From: Roseovarius indicus
GTDB taxonomy: Bacteria > Pseudomonadota > Alphaproteobacteria > Rhodobacterales > Rhodobacteraceae
Direction: 5' to 3'
Assembly (NCBI RefSeq): GCF_008728195.1
Contig: NZ_CP031598.1
Coordinates: forward strand, 806,001-870,000
Length of the DNA stretch: 64,000 nt
This document shows positions 55,691 to 64,000 of the stretch, piece after piece. A model generated the notes under the pieces. The model saw only the letters and a program-made list of their open reading frames with translations. It did not search any database and was not told the origin of the DNA. Position numbers and translations under genes: made by a program. Every line of letters starts with the position of its first letter. Within the stretch, counting starts at the first letter, position 1.

Positions 55691-56710
55691 ATGAAGGATT
55701 TTGGACTTAGCAGGCGCTCGCTCCTGCGTGGAATGGGGGCCGCCGGGGTCGTGACGGCCGCGGCCGGCACCCGCGCCTTTGCAGCCCCGATGAAATGGGA
55801 TTTCACCATATACTACGGTCCCGGCCACTCGCTCACCAACCTCTACATCGCGCTCACCGACGACATTCGCGAGCGCACCAATGGCGAGCTCGACATCACC
55901 GTGCGCACCGCCGGCGAGATGCCCTTCCGCGCGACCGAGGCCGTGCCGGTACTGGGCCAGGGGCAGGTCGAAATGGCGCTGGCCTACCAAGGCTTCATCG
56001 CCGGCACGACCAAGGTTGCCGCCATCCCCGGCCTGCCGTTCCTGATGCGCAACGCGGGCGAGGCGGAAACCGCCATGGAGGCGCTGATCCCCCATATCAA
56101 CAAGAAGCTCAACTCGCAGGGCTGCCACATGCTGCTCTGGTCCGGCCAGAACTGGCCGCAGAACGCCTATGGCCGCGGCGAGCCGCTGACCAAGCTGGAA
56201 GACTTCAAGGGCATGAATGCCCGCGGCTCCAGCCCCGAACAGGGGGATATCATCCGCAAATACGGCGGCGCCGCGGTCACCCTGACTACCGCGGAGGTCC
56301 CCGAAGCCATGCATCGCGGCGTCGTCGATGCGGTCTTCACCGGCGCGGCCAACATCACCGGCTCGGGCTGGACCGAGTTCCTCGACTGGGGCTATTTCTG
56401 CGACCCCCATACCGGGATCGAGTACATCCTCATCAACCAGGACCTTTACACCGGCCTGCCCGACGACATGCGGGCAGCGGTCGATGCGGCCGTCTCGGAA
56501 AACCAGGCCGAATTCGCGGCCGCCCGCAAGAAGGCCAACGACGATGCCGAGGCGGAGATGCGCGAGGTCATGACCATCGTCGATGCCGACCCGGAAGACG
56601 TGAAGCGCTACGAAAGCGAATGGGCCGGCTACTGGGACGACTGGGCCAGCGACGGCGGGCCCGAGGTCGAGGCCGCGGTGGCTGACGTCCGCGAGGCGCT
56701 CGGGAAGTAA
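55691..56710 (+). CDS. dctP: TRAP transporter periplasmic binding protein (system 3), Tat-type signal
   Basis: A 339-residue DctP-family protein. The N-terminus MKDFGLSRRSLLRGMGAAG carries a twin-arginine motif (SRRSLLRG), so it is probably exported folded by the Tat route, unlike the Sec signals of the other DctP proteins here. FKGMNARGSSPEQGDIIRKYGGAAVTLTTAEVPEA near residue 172 is the ligand-binding region. GGGAGGAAAGAC precedes the ATG. It is the last of the dctQ-dctM-dctP group and precedes the module B oxidoreductases. Confidence 0.92.
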   Translation: MKDFGLSRRSLLRGMGAAGVVTAAAGTRAFAAPMKWDFTIYYGPGHSLTNLYIALTDDIRERTNGELDITVRTAGEMPFRATEAVPVLGQGQVEMALAYQGFIAGTTKVAAIPGLPFLMRNAGEAETAMEALIPHINKKLNSQGCHMLLWSGQNWPQNAYGRGEPLTKLEDFKGMNARGSSPEQGDIIRKYGGAAVTLTTAEVPEAMHRGVVDAVFTGAANITGSGWTEFLDWGYFCDPHTGIEYILINQDLYTGLPDDMRAAVDAAVSENQAEFAAARKKANDDAEAEMREVMTIVDADPEDVKRYESEWAGYWDDWASDGGPEVEAAVADVREALGK

Positions 56711-56774
56711 CCTGCAATCCCGCTCCGGTGCGTTCTGCCGGGGCGGGCCACCTCCCGACCTGCCGGGAGAATCG

Positions 56775-56858
56775 ATGAACAATATCAATTCTTTGCGCGA
56801 TCCCGTCAGGCCCGTATCTGGCATGATGGACGCGCCGGCACTTCCCTATTGCCGCTGA
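56775..56858 (+). CDS. Possible small protein or leader peptide (27 codons)
   Basis: A short frame beginning MNNINSLRDPVRPV with a GGGAGA site 5 bases upstream; it ends 19 bases before the dehydrogenase start. It could be a leader peptide coupled to that gene. No similarity is recognised and the length allows chance; CTCCCG/CGGGAG at about 56752-56769 could form a small hairpin over its ribosome site. Confidence 0.25.
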   Translation: MNNINSLRDPVRPVSGMMDAPALPYCR

Positions 56859-56877
56859 AAGGATGGCGACACGACCG

Positions 56878-58077
56878 ATGCGAATCGACAAGGCGATCAA
56901 CATTCACGATGTCCGCGACTGCGCGCGCCGCTACCTGCCGCGCATCGCCTTTGACTTCATCGATGGCGGCGTCGACGGCGAGGCGGCACTCGCGCGGAAC
57001 CGCGCGGCCTTCGACCGCTGGAAACTTCTGCCGCGCTACCTTGTCGATGTGTCGGACCGCAGCCAGACCGTCACCCTGTTCGGCCACGAGTATTCCAGCC
57101 CCTTCGGCGTCTCGCCCATGGGCATCGCCGGCTTCTTCCGGCCGGGTGCCGACCTGATGCTGGCCCGCGCCGCGGCGAAGTTCGACCTGCCCTACCTCAT
57201 GTCCAGCGCAAGCTGCGACTCGATCGAGGCGGCGATGGATGCCGCGCCGAAAACCACCTGGTTCCAGATCTACGGCACCCGCAACCCCGAGATCACCGCC
57301 GATCTCATCCGCCGCGCCCGTGCGCTCGATGTCCGCGTGCTGATCCTGACGATCGACACGCCGGTCATGGCCAAGCGGGAACGCAACCTCCGCAATGGGT
57401 TCACCCGCCCGATGAAGATGACCCCGGGCGTGATCCTGCAGGGCCTCAGCCGCCCGGCCTGGACGATGCGCTACCTGCAAAGCAGCGGTATCCCGATGAT
57501 GGAGAACTGGCGCCCCTACGCGGGCGAAAACGCCAATGCCGGCACGGTGGCCGATCTCTACGGCACCGAAACGCCCGCCCCCGAACAGACCTGGGAGGTG
57601 CTGAAGTCGGTCCGCAAGGCCTGGCCCGGCCCGCTGGTCGTGAAGGGCGTGATGCACCCCGACGATGCCCGCCGCTGCCGCGACCTCGGTGCCGACGGCC
57701 TGATCGTGTCGAACCACGGCGGCCGACAGCTCGATTCCGCACCCGGCTCCCTCGACATGCTGCCGCTCGTGGCCGACGCGGTGGGCGACGGGATGGAACT
57801 GCTGATCGACAGTGGCTTTCGCCGCGGCTCCGACATCGCCAAGGCGCTCTGCCTCGGCGCCAAGGCCACGCTCTTCGGCCGCCCGGCCATGTTCGGCGTG
57901 GCGGCAGGAGGGCAGGCGGGGGCCGAGAAGGTCTTCGACATCTACCGGCAGGAGCTCAGCCTCGTCATGGGCATGATGGGCTGGACAGACCTCTCCGCCG
58001 CCGGCCGCGAAAGCCTCTTCGACCTCGCCAACCCGCCGGGCTTCACAACTCCTGCGCGCTCGCGTGCCGCGGAATGA
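56878..58077 (+). CDS. FMN-dependent 2-hydroxy-acid dehydrogenase (LldD/mandelate dehydrogenase type)
   Basis: A 399-residue TIM-barrel flavoenzyme. FGVSPMGIAGFFRPGAD near residue 78 and LMSSASCDSIE near 104 bind FMN, and VSNHGGRQLDSAPGSLDML near 275 contains the catalytic His and Arg; LIDSGFRRGSDIAKAL follows. The family oxidises (S)-2-hydroxy acids such as lactate, glycolate or mandelate to 2-oxo acids. ATG 56878 is preferred over ATG 56863 because AAAGGA lies at the right distance. Set between a TRAP system and the second monooxygenase, it may oxidise a hydroxy acid formed in module B, and it adds to the flavin load of the region. Confidence 0.92.
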   Translation: MRIDKAINIHDVRDCARRYLPRIAFDFIDGGVDGEAALARNRAAFDRWKLLPRYLVDVSDRSQTVTLFGHEYSSPFGVSPMGIAGFFRPGADLMLARAAAKFDLPYLMSSASCDSIEAAMDAAPKTTWFQIYGTRNPEITADLIRRARALDVRVLILTIDTPVMAKRERNLRNGFTRPMKMTPGVILQGLSRPAWTMRYLQSSGIPMMENWRPYAGENANAGTVADLYGTETPAPEQTWEVLKSVRKAWPGPLVVKGVMHPDDARRCRDLGADGLIVSNHGGRQLDSAPGSLDMLPLVADAVGDGMELLIDSGFRRGSDIAKALCLGAKATLFGRPAMFGVAAGGQAGAEKVFDIYRQELSLVMGMMGWTDLSAAGRESLFDLANPPGFTTPARSRAAE

Positions 58078-58107
58078 TCGTCATTAACTGGAAAGGTGAC
58101 CAACCCC

Positions 58108-59415
58108 ATGAGTGAGCAAATGCACCTGATCGGCTTCTACATGCACAGCCCGATCAACCACAGCGCCATGAGCTGGACCGATCCGGAAGACGGCCGGCTC
58201 GACGGGATGGCATCGTTCGATCACTGGAAGAAGCTCGCCCGCACCCTCGAACGCGGCTGTTTCGACGCGGCCTTCTTCGCCGACACCCCCGGCGGCTACG
58301 ACTGGTACCGCGACAGCCTCGACGACTATGTCCGCTACGGCGTCTGCTGGCCCAGCCACGACCCGATGGCGCTTATGGGTGTCATGCTGGCCGAAACCGA
58401 GCACCTGGGCCTCGCCCTCACGCTCTCCACCTCCGGCAGCCATCCCTATACCACGGTTCGCCGCCTCTCGACGCTCGACTACATGAGCGGCGGGCGTGTC
58501 GGTTGGAACATCGTCTCGGGCCACCTCCGGGCCGAACACCGCGCGCTGGGCGCCGAGCAGCTTCAGCATGACGAGCGCTATGACCACGCCGACGAATACA
58601 TGGATGTCTGCTATGCGCTCTGGAACGGCATCAAGCCCGGCGCGATCCTGGCCGACCGCGAAAGGGGCCTGTATGCCGACCCCGAAAAGATCGACGTGAT
58701 CGATTTCCAGGGTGACTATTTCCGCTGTCGTGGCGTGCCCCCCGTTCTGCCCTCGGCACAGGGCCGCCCGGTGCTGTTCCAGGCGGGATCATCGGGCCGC
58801 GGTCAGAAATTCGCCCTGAAGCATGCCGACGTGGTCTTCGCCATCCAGCCGCAGGCCGCGGCCATGACGAAGTTCGTCAAGAAACTGGGCGAGACCGCCG
58901 AAACCGAGGGCCGCAAGGATACGCCCAAGGTCACCTTCGGCCTTCAATGCATCCTCGGCGGAACCGAGGAAGAGGCGAAAGCCCATCAGAAAGAGATAGC
59001 CGACCGCATCCCCATCGACGCTGCCCTCAACCGCATGTCCGGCACGATGGGCGTCGATTTCAGCCGGCTGGAACTCGATTCCCGCCTCGCCGACAACACC
59101 ACCGAGGCCTCGCAGGGCATGCTGATGGCGCTCGCCAACATGGCCGGCGACGGCAACGCCACGGTGCGCGATGCCGCCCGCCTCTTCGGAGCCTCCACCG
59201 GCATGCCGCAGGTCGTGGGCACACCCGAACAGGTCGCCGACGAGCTCGAACATCTTTGGCGCAGCAGCGGCTGCCACGGGTTCAACCTCACCCCCACGAC
59301 CAGCAACAGCAGCGTCGAGGAGTTTGTCGACGAGGTCGTGCCGCTCCTGCAGAAAAAGGGCATCTACCGGACGGAATACACCGGCAAGACCTTCGCCGAG
59401 AACGTGATGGCCTGA
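58108..59415 (+). CDS. LLM-class flavin-dependent monooxygenase, NtaA/SnaA/DszA type (copy 2)
   Basis: A 435-residue paralog of the enzyme at 36006, equal in length and roughly half identical by eye (shared RTLERGCFDAAFFADTP, RRLSTLDYxSGGRxGWN, FQAGSSGRG). It uses reduced FMN and oxygen. No reductase gene lies in module B, so it probably depends on the reductases at 40233 or 43834. Start ATG 58108 follows GGAAAGGTGA by 8 bases; GTG 58096 is the alternative. The next gene, a lactonase-like hydrolase, starts 6 bases later. Substrate unknown, but the differing middle region (residues 60-75) suggests it is not the same as copy 1. Confidence 0.9.
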   Translation: MSEQMHLIGFYMHSPINHSAMSWTDPEDGRLDGMASFDHWKKLARTLERGCFDAAFFADTPGGYDWYRDSLDDYVRYGVCWPSHDPMALMGVMLAETEHLGLALTLSTSGSHPYTTVRRLSTLDYMSGGRVGWNIVSGHLRAEHRALGAEQLQHDERYDHADEYMDVCYALWNGIKPGAILADRERGLYADPEKIDVIDFQGDYFRCRGVPPVLPSAQGRPVLFQAGSSGRGQKFALKHADVVFAIQPQAAAMTKFVKKLGETAETEGRKDTPKVTFGLQCILGGTEEEAKAHQKEIADRIPIDAALNRMSGTMGVDFSRLELDSRLADNTTEASQGMLMALANMAGDGNATVRDAARLFGASTGMPQVVGTPEQVADELEHLWRSSGCHGFNLTPTTSNSSVEEFVDEVVPLLQKKGIYRTEYTGKTFAENVMA

Positions 59416-59421
59416 TCGCCC

Positions 59422-60264
59422 ATGGCCGACACTCGCGCAACCCGCCCGAATATCGCCGTGCCCCCCGGCGCCTGCGACACCCACATGCACTTCTACGACG
59501 ATAGCTACCCGGCCTCGCCCAAGGCATGGCTCTTCCCGCCGAATTTCCTGCCGGAAGACTACCGCGCCATTCAGGAAAAGGTGGGGCTCGCGCGCATGGT
59601 CGTGGTCCAGCCCGTCACCTACGGGTTCGACAACCGCTGCATCCTCGACGCCATCGCCCGGATCGGCGACAGCGCCCGGGCCGTCGTCACCGTGCCCACC
59701 GACATATCCGATGCAGACCTCGACACGCTCTGGCATCAGAACGCGCGCGGCCTGCGCTATCACCAGATGGCCGGCAGCATGACCGAATGGTCCGACTTGC
59801 CGCTCATGGCCGATCGCATCAAGGGCACCGGCTGGCATCTTCAGGTTCAGCTCGACGGGTTGGAACTGCCGCAATACGAACCCCTCATCGCCGATCTGCC
59901 CTGCACGGTGGTGATCGATCACATGGGCCGCTACTCCGACTGCATCGCCCCCGACCACCCGGCGCATCAGGCGCTCTTGCGCCTCGCCGCGCAACCGAAT
60001 GTCTGGGTCAAGCTCTCGGGTGCCTACCACATCTCGAAGTCCGGCAAGCCCGACTATGCAGACGTCGCCCCACTCGCCCGCTCGCTCATCGAGCAGGGCA
60101 CCGACCGGCTGCTCTGGGGCTCCGACTGGCCGCACCCGACGGAGACCGAGGACAGCATGCCCGACGATGGCCGCCTCCTCGACCTTCTGGCCGACTGGGG
60201 CCTCACCGAGGCCCAGCGCGAGGCGGTGCTGGTCACCAACCCGGCCCGGCTCTACGGTTTCTGA
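59422..60264 (+). CDS. Amidohydrolase-2 family hydrolase, LigI/lactonase-like (module B)
   Basis: A 280-residue TIM-barrel hydrolase with ACDTHMHFYD (HxH, about H22 and H24), VVIDHMGR near 163 and the catalytic aspartate in LLWGSDWPHPT near 230. It is close in size and motif to 2-pyrone-4,6-dicarboxylate lactonase (LigI) and D-galactarolactone isomerase. Ring opening of a lactone made downstream of the monooxygenase, followed by cleavage by the RraA-type aldolase, would mirror the protocatechuate 4,5-cleavage route (inference). It is the last gene of the module B operon. Confidence 0.85.
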   Translation: MADTRATRPNIAVPPGACDTHMHFYDDSYPASPKAWLFPPNFLPEDYRAIQEKVGLARMVVVQPVTYGFDNRCILDAIARIGDSARAVVTVPTDISDADLDTLWHQNARGLRYHQMAGSMTEWSDLPLMADRIKGTGWHLQVQLDGLELPQYEPLIADLPCTVVIDHMGRYSDCIAPDHPAHQALLRLAAQPNVWVKLSGAYHISKSGKPDYADVAPLARSLIEQGTDRLLWGSDWPHPTETEDSMPDDGRLLDLLADWGLTEAQREAVLVTNPARLYGF

Positions 60265-60333
60265 GCCACTGCAGTGCGCCAACCATCAGGTCGATCGATG
60301 CCTGACGCAGCTTTTTCTTTTGGCAAACCGATG

Positions 60334-60342
60334 ATCTGGTAT
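60334..60342. promoter_or_regulatory. GntR-type half operator before the LysR gene
   Basis: CTGGTATAC (continuing TAG) equals one half of the regional GntR motif; the other half is absent at the usual spacing. It lies 41 bases before the LysR start. Confidence 0.3.
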
Positions 60343-60382
60343 ACTAGCTGTCGTCGGCAGCCCATGCCGAGGGAGGACGGAC

Positions 60383-61339
60383 ATGCTGAACCGGGTCACC
60401 ATAGACCAGCTGCACATGCTGGCCGCTGTCGCGGAGTGCGGCAGCTTTTCCGCAGCCGCACGAAGACTGAACCGCGTGCAGTCGGCGGTCAGCCAATCGA
60501 TCCAGTCCCTCGAGGACGCGCTCGAGGTAAAGCTCTTCGACAGAAGCCACAAACTCCCCCGCCTGACCGACGCGGGCGAAGCGATCCTGATCGACGCCCG
60601 CCGCGTCATCGGCGGGGTCGACGCCCTGCGCGCCCGCGCCCGCAGCATCGCCACGGTGGCCGAGCCCGAGATCACCCTTGCCATCGAACAGGTCTTCCCC
60701 AACGAAGTGCTGATCGGCGCGCTCAAAGCCTTTCACGAGGAGTACCCTTCCGTCTCCGTCACCCTTTACGGCGAGGGGCTCGGCGCCCCTGAACAATCCC
60801 TGCACGAGGGCAATGCCGGTCTCGCCATCTATTCCCCGGCGCGCGACGGCATGCCGGGCGTGCAGATGGAGTTCTTCGGCAACGTCCCGATTTCCTTCGT
60901 CGCCAGCGCCCGCCACCCGCTGGCGCGTATCGGTGGGCCGATCTCGCAGGCCCAGCTCGATGAGCATGTCCAACTTACCCTCACCGACCGCACCCGCCGT
61001 TTCCGCGGCGTCGTCATGAGCGAGCGCACGTGGAGCTTCATCGATCAGTTCAACCGCCTCGACTTCGTGCTGAACGGCTTCGGCTGGTGCGTGATGCCCA
61101 CGCATCTGGCCTGGCCGCATATCGAAAACGGTGATCTGTGCGAGCTCAAGATCGCGATCCACCGCGGCAAGCCCCTGCGCTTTCCTCTCTACACCGCCCA
61201 CAAGGCGGATCAGCCGCCGGGCCCGGCGGCCACATGGCTGCTGGGCGAGCTTCGGTCACGCTTTGCCGACTGGATCGCTGCCCGCTCCGCCTGGCAGGGC
61301 ACGGGCGAGGGGATTCAGGTGCGCGTCACGGCGACCTGA
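60383..61339 (+). CDS. LysR family transcriptional regulator
   Basis: A 318-residue LysR-type regulator. The N-terminal helix-turn-helix spans residues 5-65 (LHMLAAVAECGSFSAAARRL, QSAVSQSIQSLEDALEVKLF), and the remainder is the periplasmic-binding-fold effector domain. It follows module B in the same direction, so its targets are unclear; module B or the flanking TRAP system are candidates. The 118-base gap upstream contains a GntR half-site. Confidence 0.92.
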   Translation: MLNRVTIDQLHMLAAVAECGSFSAAARRLNRVQSAVSQSIQSLEDALEVKLFDRSHKLPRLTDAGEAILIDARRVIGGVDALRARARSIATVAEPEITLAIEQVFPNEVLIGALKAFHEEYPSVSVTLYGEGLGAPEQSLHEGNAGLAIYSPARDGMPGVQMEFFGNVPISFVASARHPLARIGGPISQAQLDEHVQLTLTDRTRRFRGVVMSERTWSFIDQFNRLDFVLNGFGWCVMPTHLAWPHIENGDLCELKIAIHRGKPLRFPLYTAHKADQPPGPAATWLLGELRSRFADWIAARSAWQGTGEGIQVRVTAT

Positions 61340-61353
61340 CGCCGACACCCGCT

Positions 61354-62073
61354 TCAGAAATATTCCGGGTATTTCTCGGTGATCTTCGGCACCTGTGCCA
61401 ACGTGCCCGACAGGTGTTCTCGCACCACCGCCTCGACCCCCGGCAGATCGCCGGCCTCGATGGCCGCGAGGATACGCTCGTGGCACGACAGGATCGAGGT
61501 CGATTTCCCCGGATCGGGCAGGTTCAGCTTGCGCAGACGGTCGATATGGCCCGACCGCGCCGTCACGATCTTCCACAAGTTCGCGACACCGGCCGCCTCG
61601 TACAGTGCGGCGTGATATTCCCGATCCAGCCGCCCGAATTCGTCAAGATCGCCCGAGGAGAGCGCTGCCCGCTGCAACGACAGGCAGGTCCGCGCCCGCC
61701 CGATCAGCCCGGAGGCCTGCGCCTGCGCCAGCCGCCGGGTCACCTCCAGCTCGATCGACAGGCGCAGGAACTGCGTCTCCTGCGCATGGGCCACATCGAT
61801 CTTCGACACCAGCGTCTTCGATTGCGGATAGATAATCAGCAGACCTTCCTCTTCCAGCCGCATCATCGCGTCGCGCACCGGCGTCTGGCTGACCCCGTAG
61901 TAATTGGCGATTTCTGATCGCGACAGGAACTCCCCGGGCGTGAATTCCAGTGCAACGATTCGCTCGCGCAGCGCATCGTGGATCTGCGCGCTGGCCGAGC
62001 CGCGCTTGATCGGCCGTCCGGGCGGGGCAGGGGCGGCGGCATTTTTCGCAGGTAGCTCAGGCGTTTCGGTCAT
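61354..62073 (-). CDS. GntR family regulator, FCD subfamily (TRAP system 4)
   Basis: A 239-residue FCD-type GntR protein: winged helix at about residues 28-95 (IHDALRERIVALEFTPGEFLSRSE, YYGVSQTPVRDAMMRLEEEGL) and a helical effector domain (FGRLDREYHAALYEAAGVANL). Its recognition helix differs from the regulators at 44540 and 51830, so a different operator is expected. It is divergent from TRAP system 4, with a 14-bp palindrome between. Confidence 0.92.
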   Translation of the reverse strand: MTETPELPAKNAAAPAPPGRPIKRGSASAQIHDALRERIVALEFTPGEFLSRSEIANYYGVSQTPVRDAMMRLEEEGLLIIYPQSKTLVSKIDVAHAQETQFLRLSIELEVTRRLAQAQASGLIGRARTCLSLQRAALSSGDLDEFGRLDREYHAALYEAAGVANLWKIVTARSGHIDRLRKLNLPDPGKSTSILSCHERILAAIEAGDLPGVEAVVREHLSGTLAQVPKITEKYPEYF

Positions 62074-62136
62074 GCTCTTCCGTTAAGCCTCTTATTTTGC
62101 GTCGCTGGCAACATAAGCATCACTTGCCAACAATAC

Positions 62137-62150
62137 ACTAATATATTAGT
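62137..62150. promoter_or_regulatory. Candidate operator for the divergent GntR/TRAP system 4
   Basis: ACTAATATATTAGT is a perfect 14-bp palindrome in the 129-base divergent gap, 64 bases from the GntR start and 53 from the dctP start. The position suits control of both genes. Confidence 0.6.
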
Positions 62151-62202
62151 ACATCAATCAGCCGCGGGGGGAGGCCCCCGGTTATTTCCAGGGAGGACCA
62201 AG

Positions 62203-63228
62203 ATGACCTTTTCCAGAACAGCCACGCTTGCCGCATCCGTTTCCGTGCTGGCCGGGCTGGCCCATGCCGACACACTCAACATCCAGACCTCGTTCAACGC
62301 GGGCGACTTCTCGACCAAGTACATCACCGAAGAATGGCTGCCGAAGATCGAGGAAATGACCGACGGCCGCGTTTCCATCGTGCTGACGCCCAACGGCTCG
62401 GTCGTGCCCGCCCGCGACACGCCCGAAGCCGTGGCCGCCGGCGCGCTCGACGGCGATTTCACCTCCGTCAACTACTTCTCCGGCCAGGAACCCGCCTTCG
62501 CCCTCCTGGGCGACCTGATCTCGGGCTACGACACGCCCCAGCAGATGATCGGCTTCTGCGAGGAAGGTCCGGGCGAAGAGATGATGCAGAAAGCCTCCGA
62601 CGCCATCACCGGCGGCGAGGTCAAGGTCGTGGCCTGCGGGCCCTATTCGCGTGAAGCGCTTGTCGCCCGCGAACCCATCCGCACCTTCGAAGACCTCGAA
62701 GGCAAGAAGATCCGCTCGCCCGAGGGCCTTGCCGCCGCCGTCTTCCAGGCCGCCGGCGCCTCGCCTGTCGCGATCCCCTTCTCGGAGGTTTTCGGCGCGC
62801 TCGAAAAAGGCATCGTCGATGCCGCCGACGCCTCGGCCTACGTGAACAACGACGCCACCGGCCTGCACGACGTGGCGCCGTACCCGCTCTACCCCGGCAT
62901 CCACTCCATGCCCGCCATGCAGTTCACCGTGAACCGCGAGGTCTGGGAAGGGCTGGAAGAGCAGGACCAGGAAGCGCTGCGCACCTGGTGGTACGAGGCG
63001 ATGCACGCCATGGCCGACGAGGTCACCAAGCTCGACAAGGAACTGGCCGAGCGTGACGATGCCTCCGACGATATCGAGGTGATCGACTGGGCCCAGGAAG
63101 ACCGCGACCAGCTCCGCGAAGTCGCGCGGAAGGAATGGGAAGCCTATGCCGAGAAATCCGATCTCGCCAAGGAAGCGCTTGATGCGCACCTCTCCTACAT
63201 GACCGAAATCGGTCTCTTCAAAGAGTAA
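62203..63228 (+). CDS. dctP: TRAP transporter periplasmic binding protein (system 4)
   Basis: A 341-residue DctP-family protein with a Sec signal peptide (MTFSRTATLAASVSVLAGLAHA, cleaved before DTLN). FEDLEGKKIRSPEGLAAAVFQAAGASPVAIPFSEVFGALE near residue 165 holds the carboxylate-binding arginine. GGGAGG precedes the ATG. It starts a dctP-dctQ-dctM operon cut by the right edge and probably controlled by the divergent GntR protein. Confidence 0.93.
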   Translation: MTFSRTATLAASVSVLAGLAHADTLNIQTSFNAGDFSTKYITEEWLPKIEEMTDGRVSIVLTPNGSVVPARDTPEAVAAGALDGDFTSVNYFSGQEPAFALLGDLISGYDTPQQMIGFCEEGPGEEMMQKASDAITGGEVKVVACGPYSREALVAREPIRTFEDLEGKKIRSPEGLAAAVFQAAGASPVAIPFSEVFGALEKGIVDAADASAYVNNDATGLHDVAPYPLYPGIHSMPAMQFTVNREVWEGLEEQDQEALRTWWYEAMHAMADEVTKLDKELAERDDASDDIEVIDWAQEDRDQLREVARKEWEAYAEKSDLAKEALDAHLSYMTEIGLFKE

Positions 63229-63295
63229 TCTCCGCTCTTGTCCGGGGACGGCCCTGCCTGCCCCCGGTCCCTTCCAAGCCAATGGGAGAGACCCC

Positions 63296-63817
63296 ATGAA
63301 ACGCCTGCTCGCGGGCTATGCCGAGGTGATGGACCGCTTCAGCGTCTTCATCGGCCATGCCTGCTCGACCCTCTTTTTCACCTGTATCGCGGTCTCGGCG
63401 CTCGAAGTCGTGCTGCGCTACGGGTTCGACAGCCCGACCGTCTGGTCGACCGAACTGGCCATGACGCTCTGCGCCACGGTCTGGGTGCTGTCGGTGGGCT
63501 ACGTCACCCAGCGCAACCGCCACATCTCGATCACCATGATGGAACTGCTGGTGAGCCCGCGGGTCTGGCATTACTTCCGCCTCGTCCAGATGCTGATCGC
63601 CTTCGGCGCGATCCTCGTGCTCGGCATGGCGCTCTGGGGGCCGGCGGTCAAGGTGCTCGGCCGGACCGAACATTCCGGCACCGCCTTCAACTCGCCCCAG
63701 CCCACCTACCTCAAGGTGCTGATCGTCGTGGGCTGCGGTCTCTACCTCGCACAATTGCTGGCCAACATCATCCGTTGGTTCCACAACACCGAAAGGGACG
63801 TGACCGGTGGGCATTGA
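63296..63817 (+). CDS. dctQ: TRAP transporter small permease (system 4)
   Basis: A 173-residue DctQ subunit with four membrane segments; SVGYVTQRNRHISITMMELL contains the conserved polar loop of the family. GGGAGA precedes ATG 63296. The large-permease gene starts at a GTG inside its last codons (11-base overlap). Confidence 0.9.
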   Translation: MKRLLAGYAEVMDRFSVFIGHACSTLFFTCIAVSALEVVLRYGFDSPTVWSTELAMTLCATVWVLSVGYVTQRNRHISITMMELLVSPRVWHYFRLVQMLIAFGAILVLGMALWGPAVKVLGRTEHSGTAFNSPQPTYLKVLIVVGCGLYLAQLLANIIRWFHNTERDVTGGH

Positions 63818-64000
63818 ACTGATCACACTCCTGATTGTCGTCGCACTACTTGGCCTGATGGCCGTGGGGGTGCCGCTGGGCATCACCACGCTGACCGTCT
63901 CGCTGGTCACGGCGATCCTTTACTTCGGCGAACGCGCCGGGTTCTTCATCGTCGCCGCCAACGTGGGCGAGGTGCTGCACAAGTACGAGCTTATCGCGGT
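63807..64000 (+). CDS. dctM: TRAP transporter large permease (system 4), N-terminal fragment (cut by window edge)
   Basis: The first 64 residues are visible, starting at GTG 63807: IELITLLIVVALLGLMAVGV is the first membrane segment, followed by PLGITTLTVSLVTAILYF and FFIVAANVGEVLHKYELIA. This matches the start of DctM proteins and completes the dctP-dctQ-dctM order. The rest lies outside the window. Confidence 0.85.
   Translation, partial: MGIELITLLIVVALLGLMAVGVPLGITTLTVSLVTAILYFGERAGFFIVAANVGEVLHKYELIA

Overview
The window is a gene-dense, GC-rich stretch typical of an alphaproteobacterium. The gene set points to a marine Rhodobacterales (Roseobacter-type) organism: four TRAP transporters (one cut by the right edge), several FCD-type GntR regulators, a B12-dependent MetH split into two proteins, and glycine-to-betaine methylation. 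This placement is inferred from gene content. I saw no tRNA, rRNA, insertion sequence, CRISPR array or phage gene.

Layout. 1-6617 (+): a translationally coupled run with an acyl-CoA synthetase tail, an amidohydrolase, a PotABCD-type ABC importer, two hot-dog-fold dehydratase subunits and a GNAT acetyltransferase. 6625-7353 (-) is a TetR regulator, divergent from a thiolase-like protein without the usual N-terminal cysteine and its DUF35 partner; a leucine-dehydrogenase-type gene follows. 10097-15164 (-): an oligopeptide ABC importer, divergent from a GntR regulator (15411-16127) with a clear dyad operator between them.

16128-26796: an unusually AT-rich, hairpin-rich leader precedes a seven-gene cassette: a fused glycine/sarcosine/dimethylglycine N-methyltransferase, metF, metH in two overlapping genes, metK, ahcY and a PfkB (probable adenosine) kinase. 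Together these make glycine betaine and rebuild the three SAM molecules it costs. A cyclic-nucleotide-domain patatin phospholipase follows on the other strand.

28924-35760: a TRAP transporter (-), an IclR regulator and an aconitase-type hydratase (two subunits) plus a PEP-mutase/isocitrate-lyase family enzyme (+). The same 16-bp operator lies at the same distance from a TTGAC element in front of both the transporter and the enzyme operon. The module resembles dimethylmaleate hydratase/dimethylmalate lyase of nicotinate catabolism.

35790-60382: a large catabolic region built from two related modules, each with a 435-residue flavin-dependent monooxygenase, a TRAP transporter, an amidohydrolase and a GntR regulator with a near-identical DNA-binding domain. 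Module A adds a flavin reductase fused to a MarR-like domain, a GMC oxidoreductase, a second flavin reductase and a stand-alone ribB. Module B adds an RraA-type aldolase, an FMN-dependent 2-hydroxy-acid dehydrogenase and a LysR regulator. Between them lie an Lrp regulator and a branched-chain 2-oxoacid dehydrogenase operon that begins with a 74-residue ACT-like protein. A 17-bp motif, GTATWCCAGYRGAATAC, recurs in front of the monooxygenase operon, the GntR/flavin reductase pair, ribB, the bkd operon and the aldolase gene. It appears to define a regulon tying flavin supply to flavin-dependent catabolism. 61354-64000: a third GntR regulator (-) divergent from a fourth TRAP transporter that runs off the right edge.
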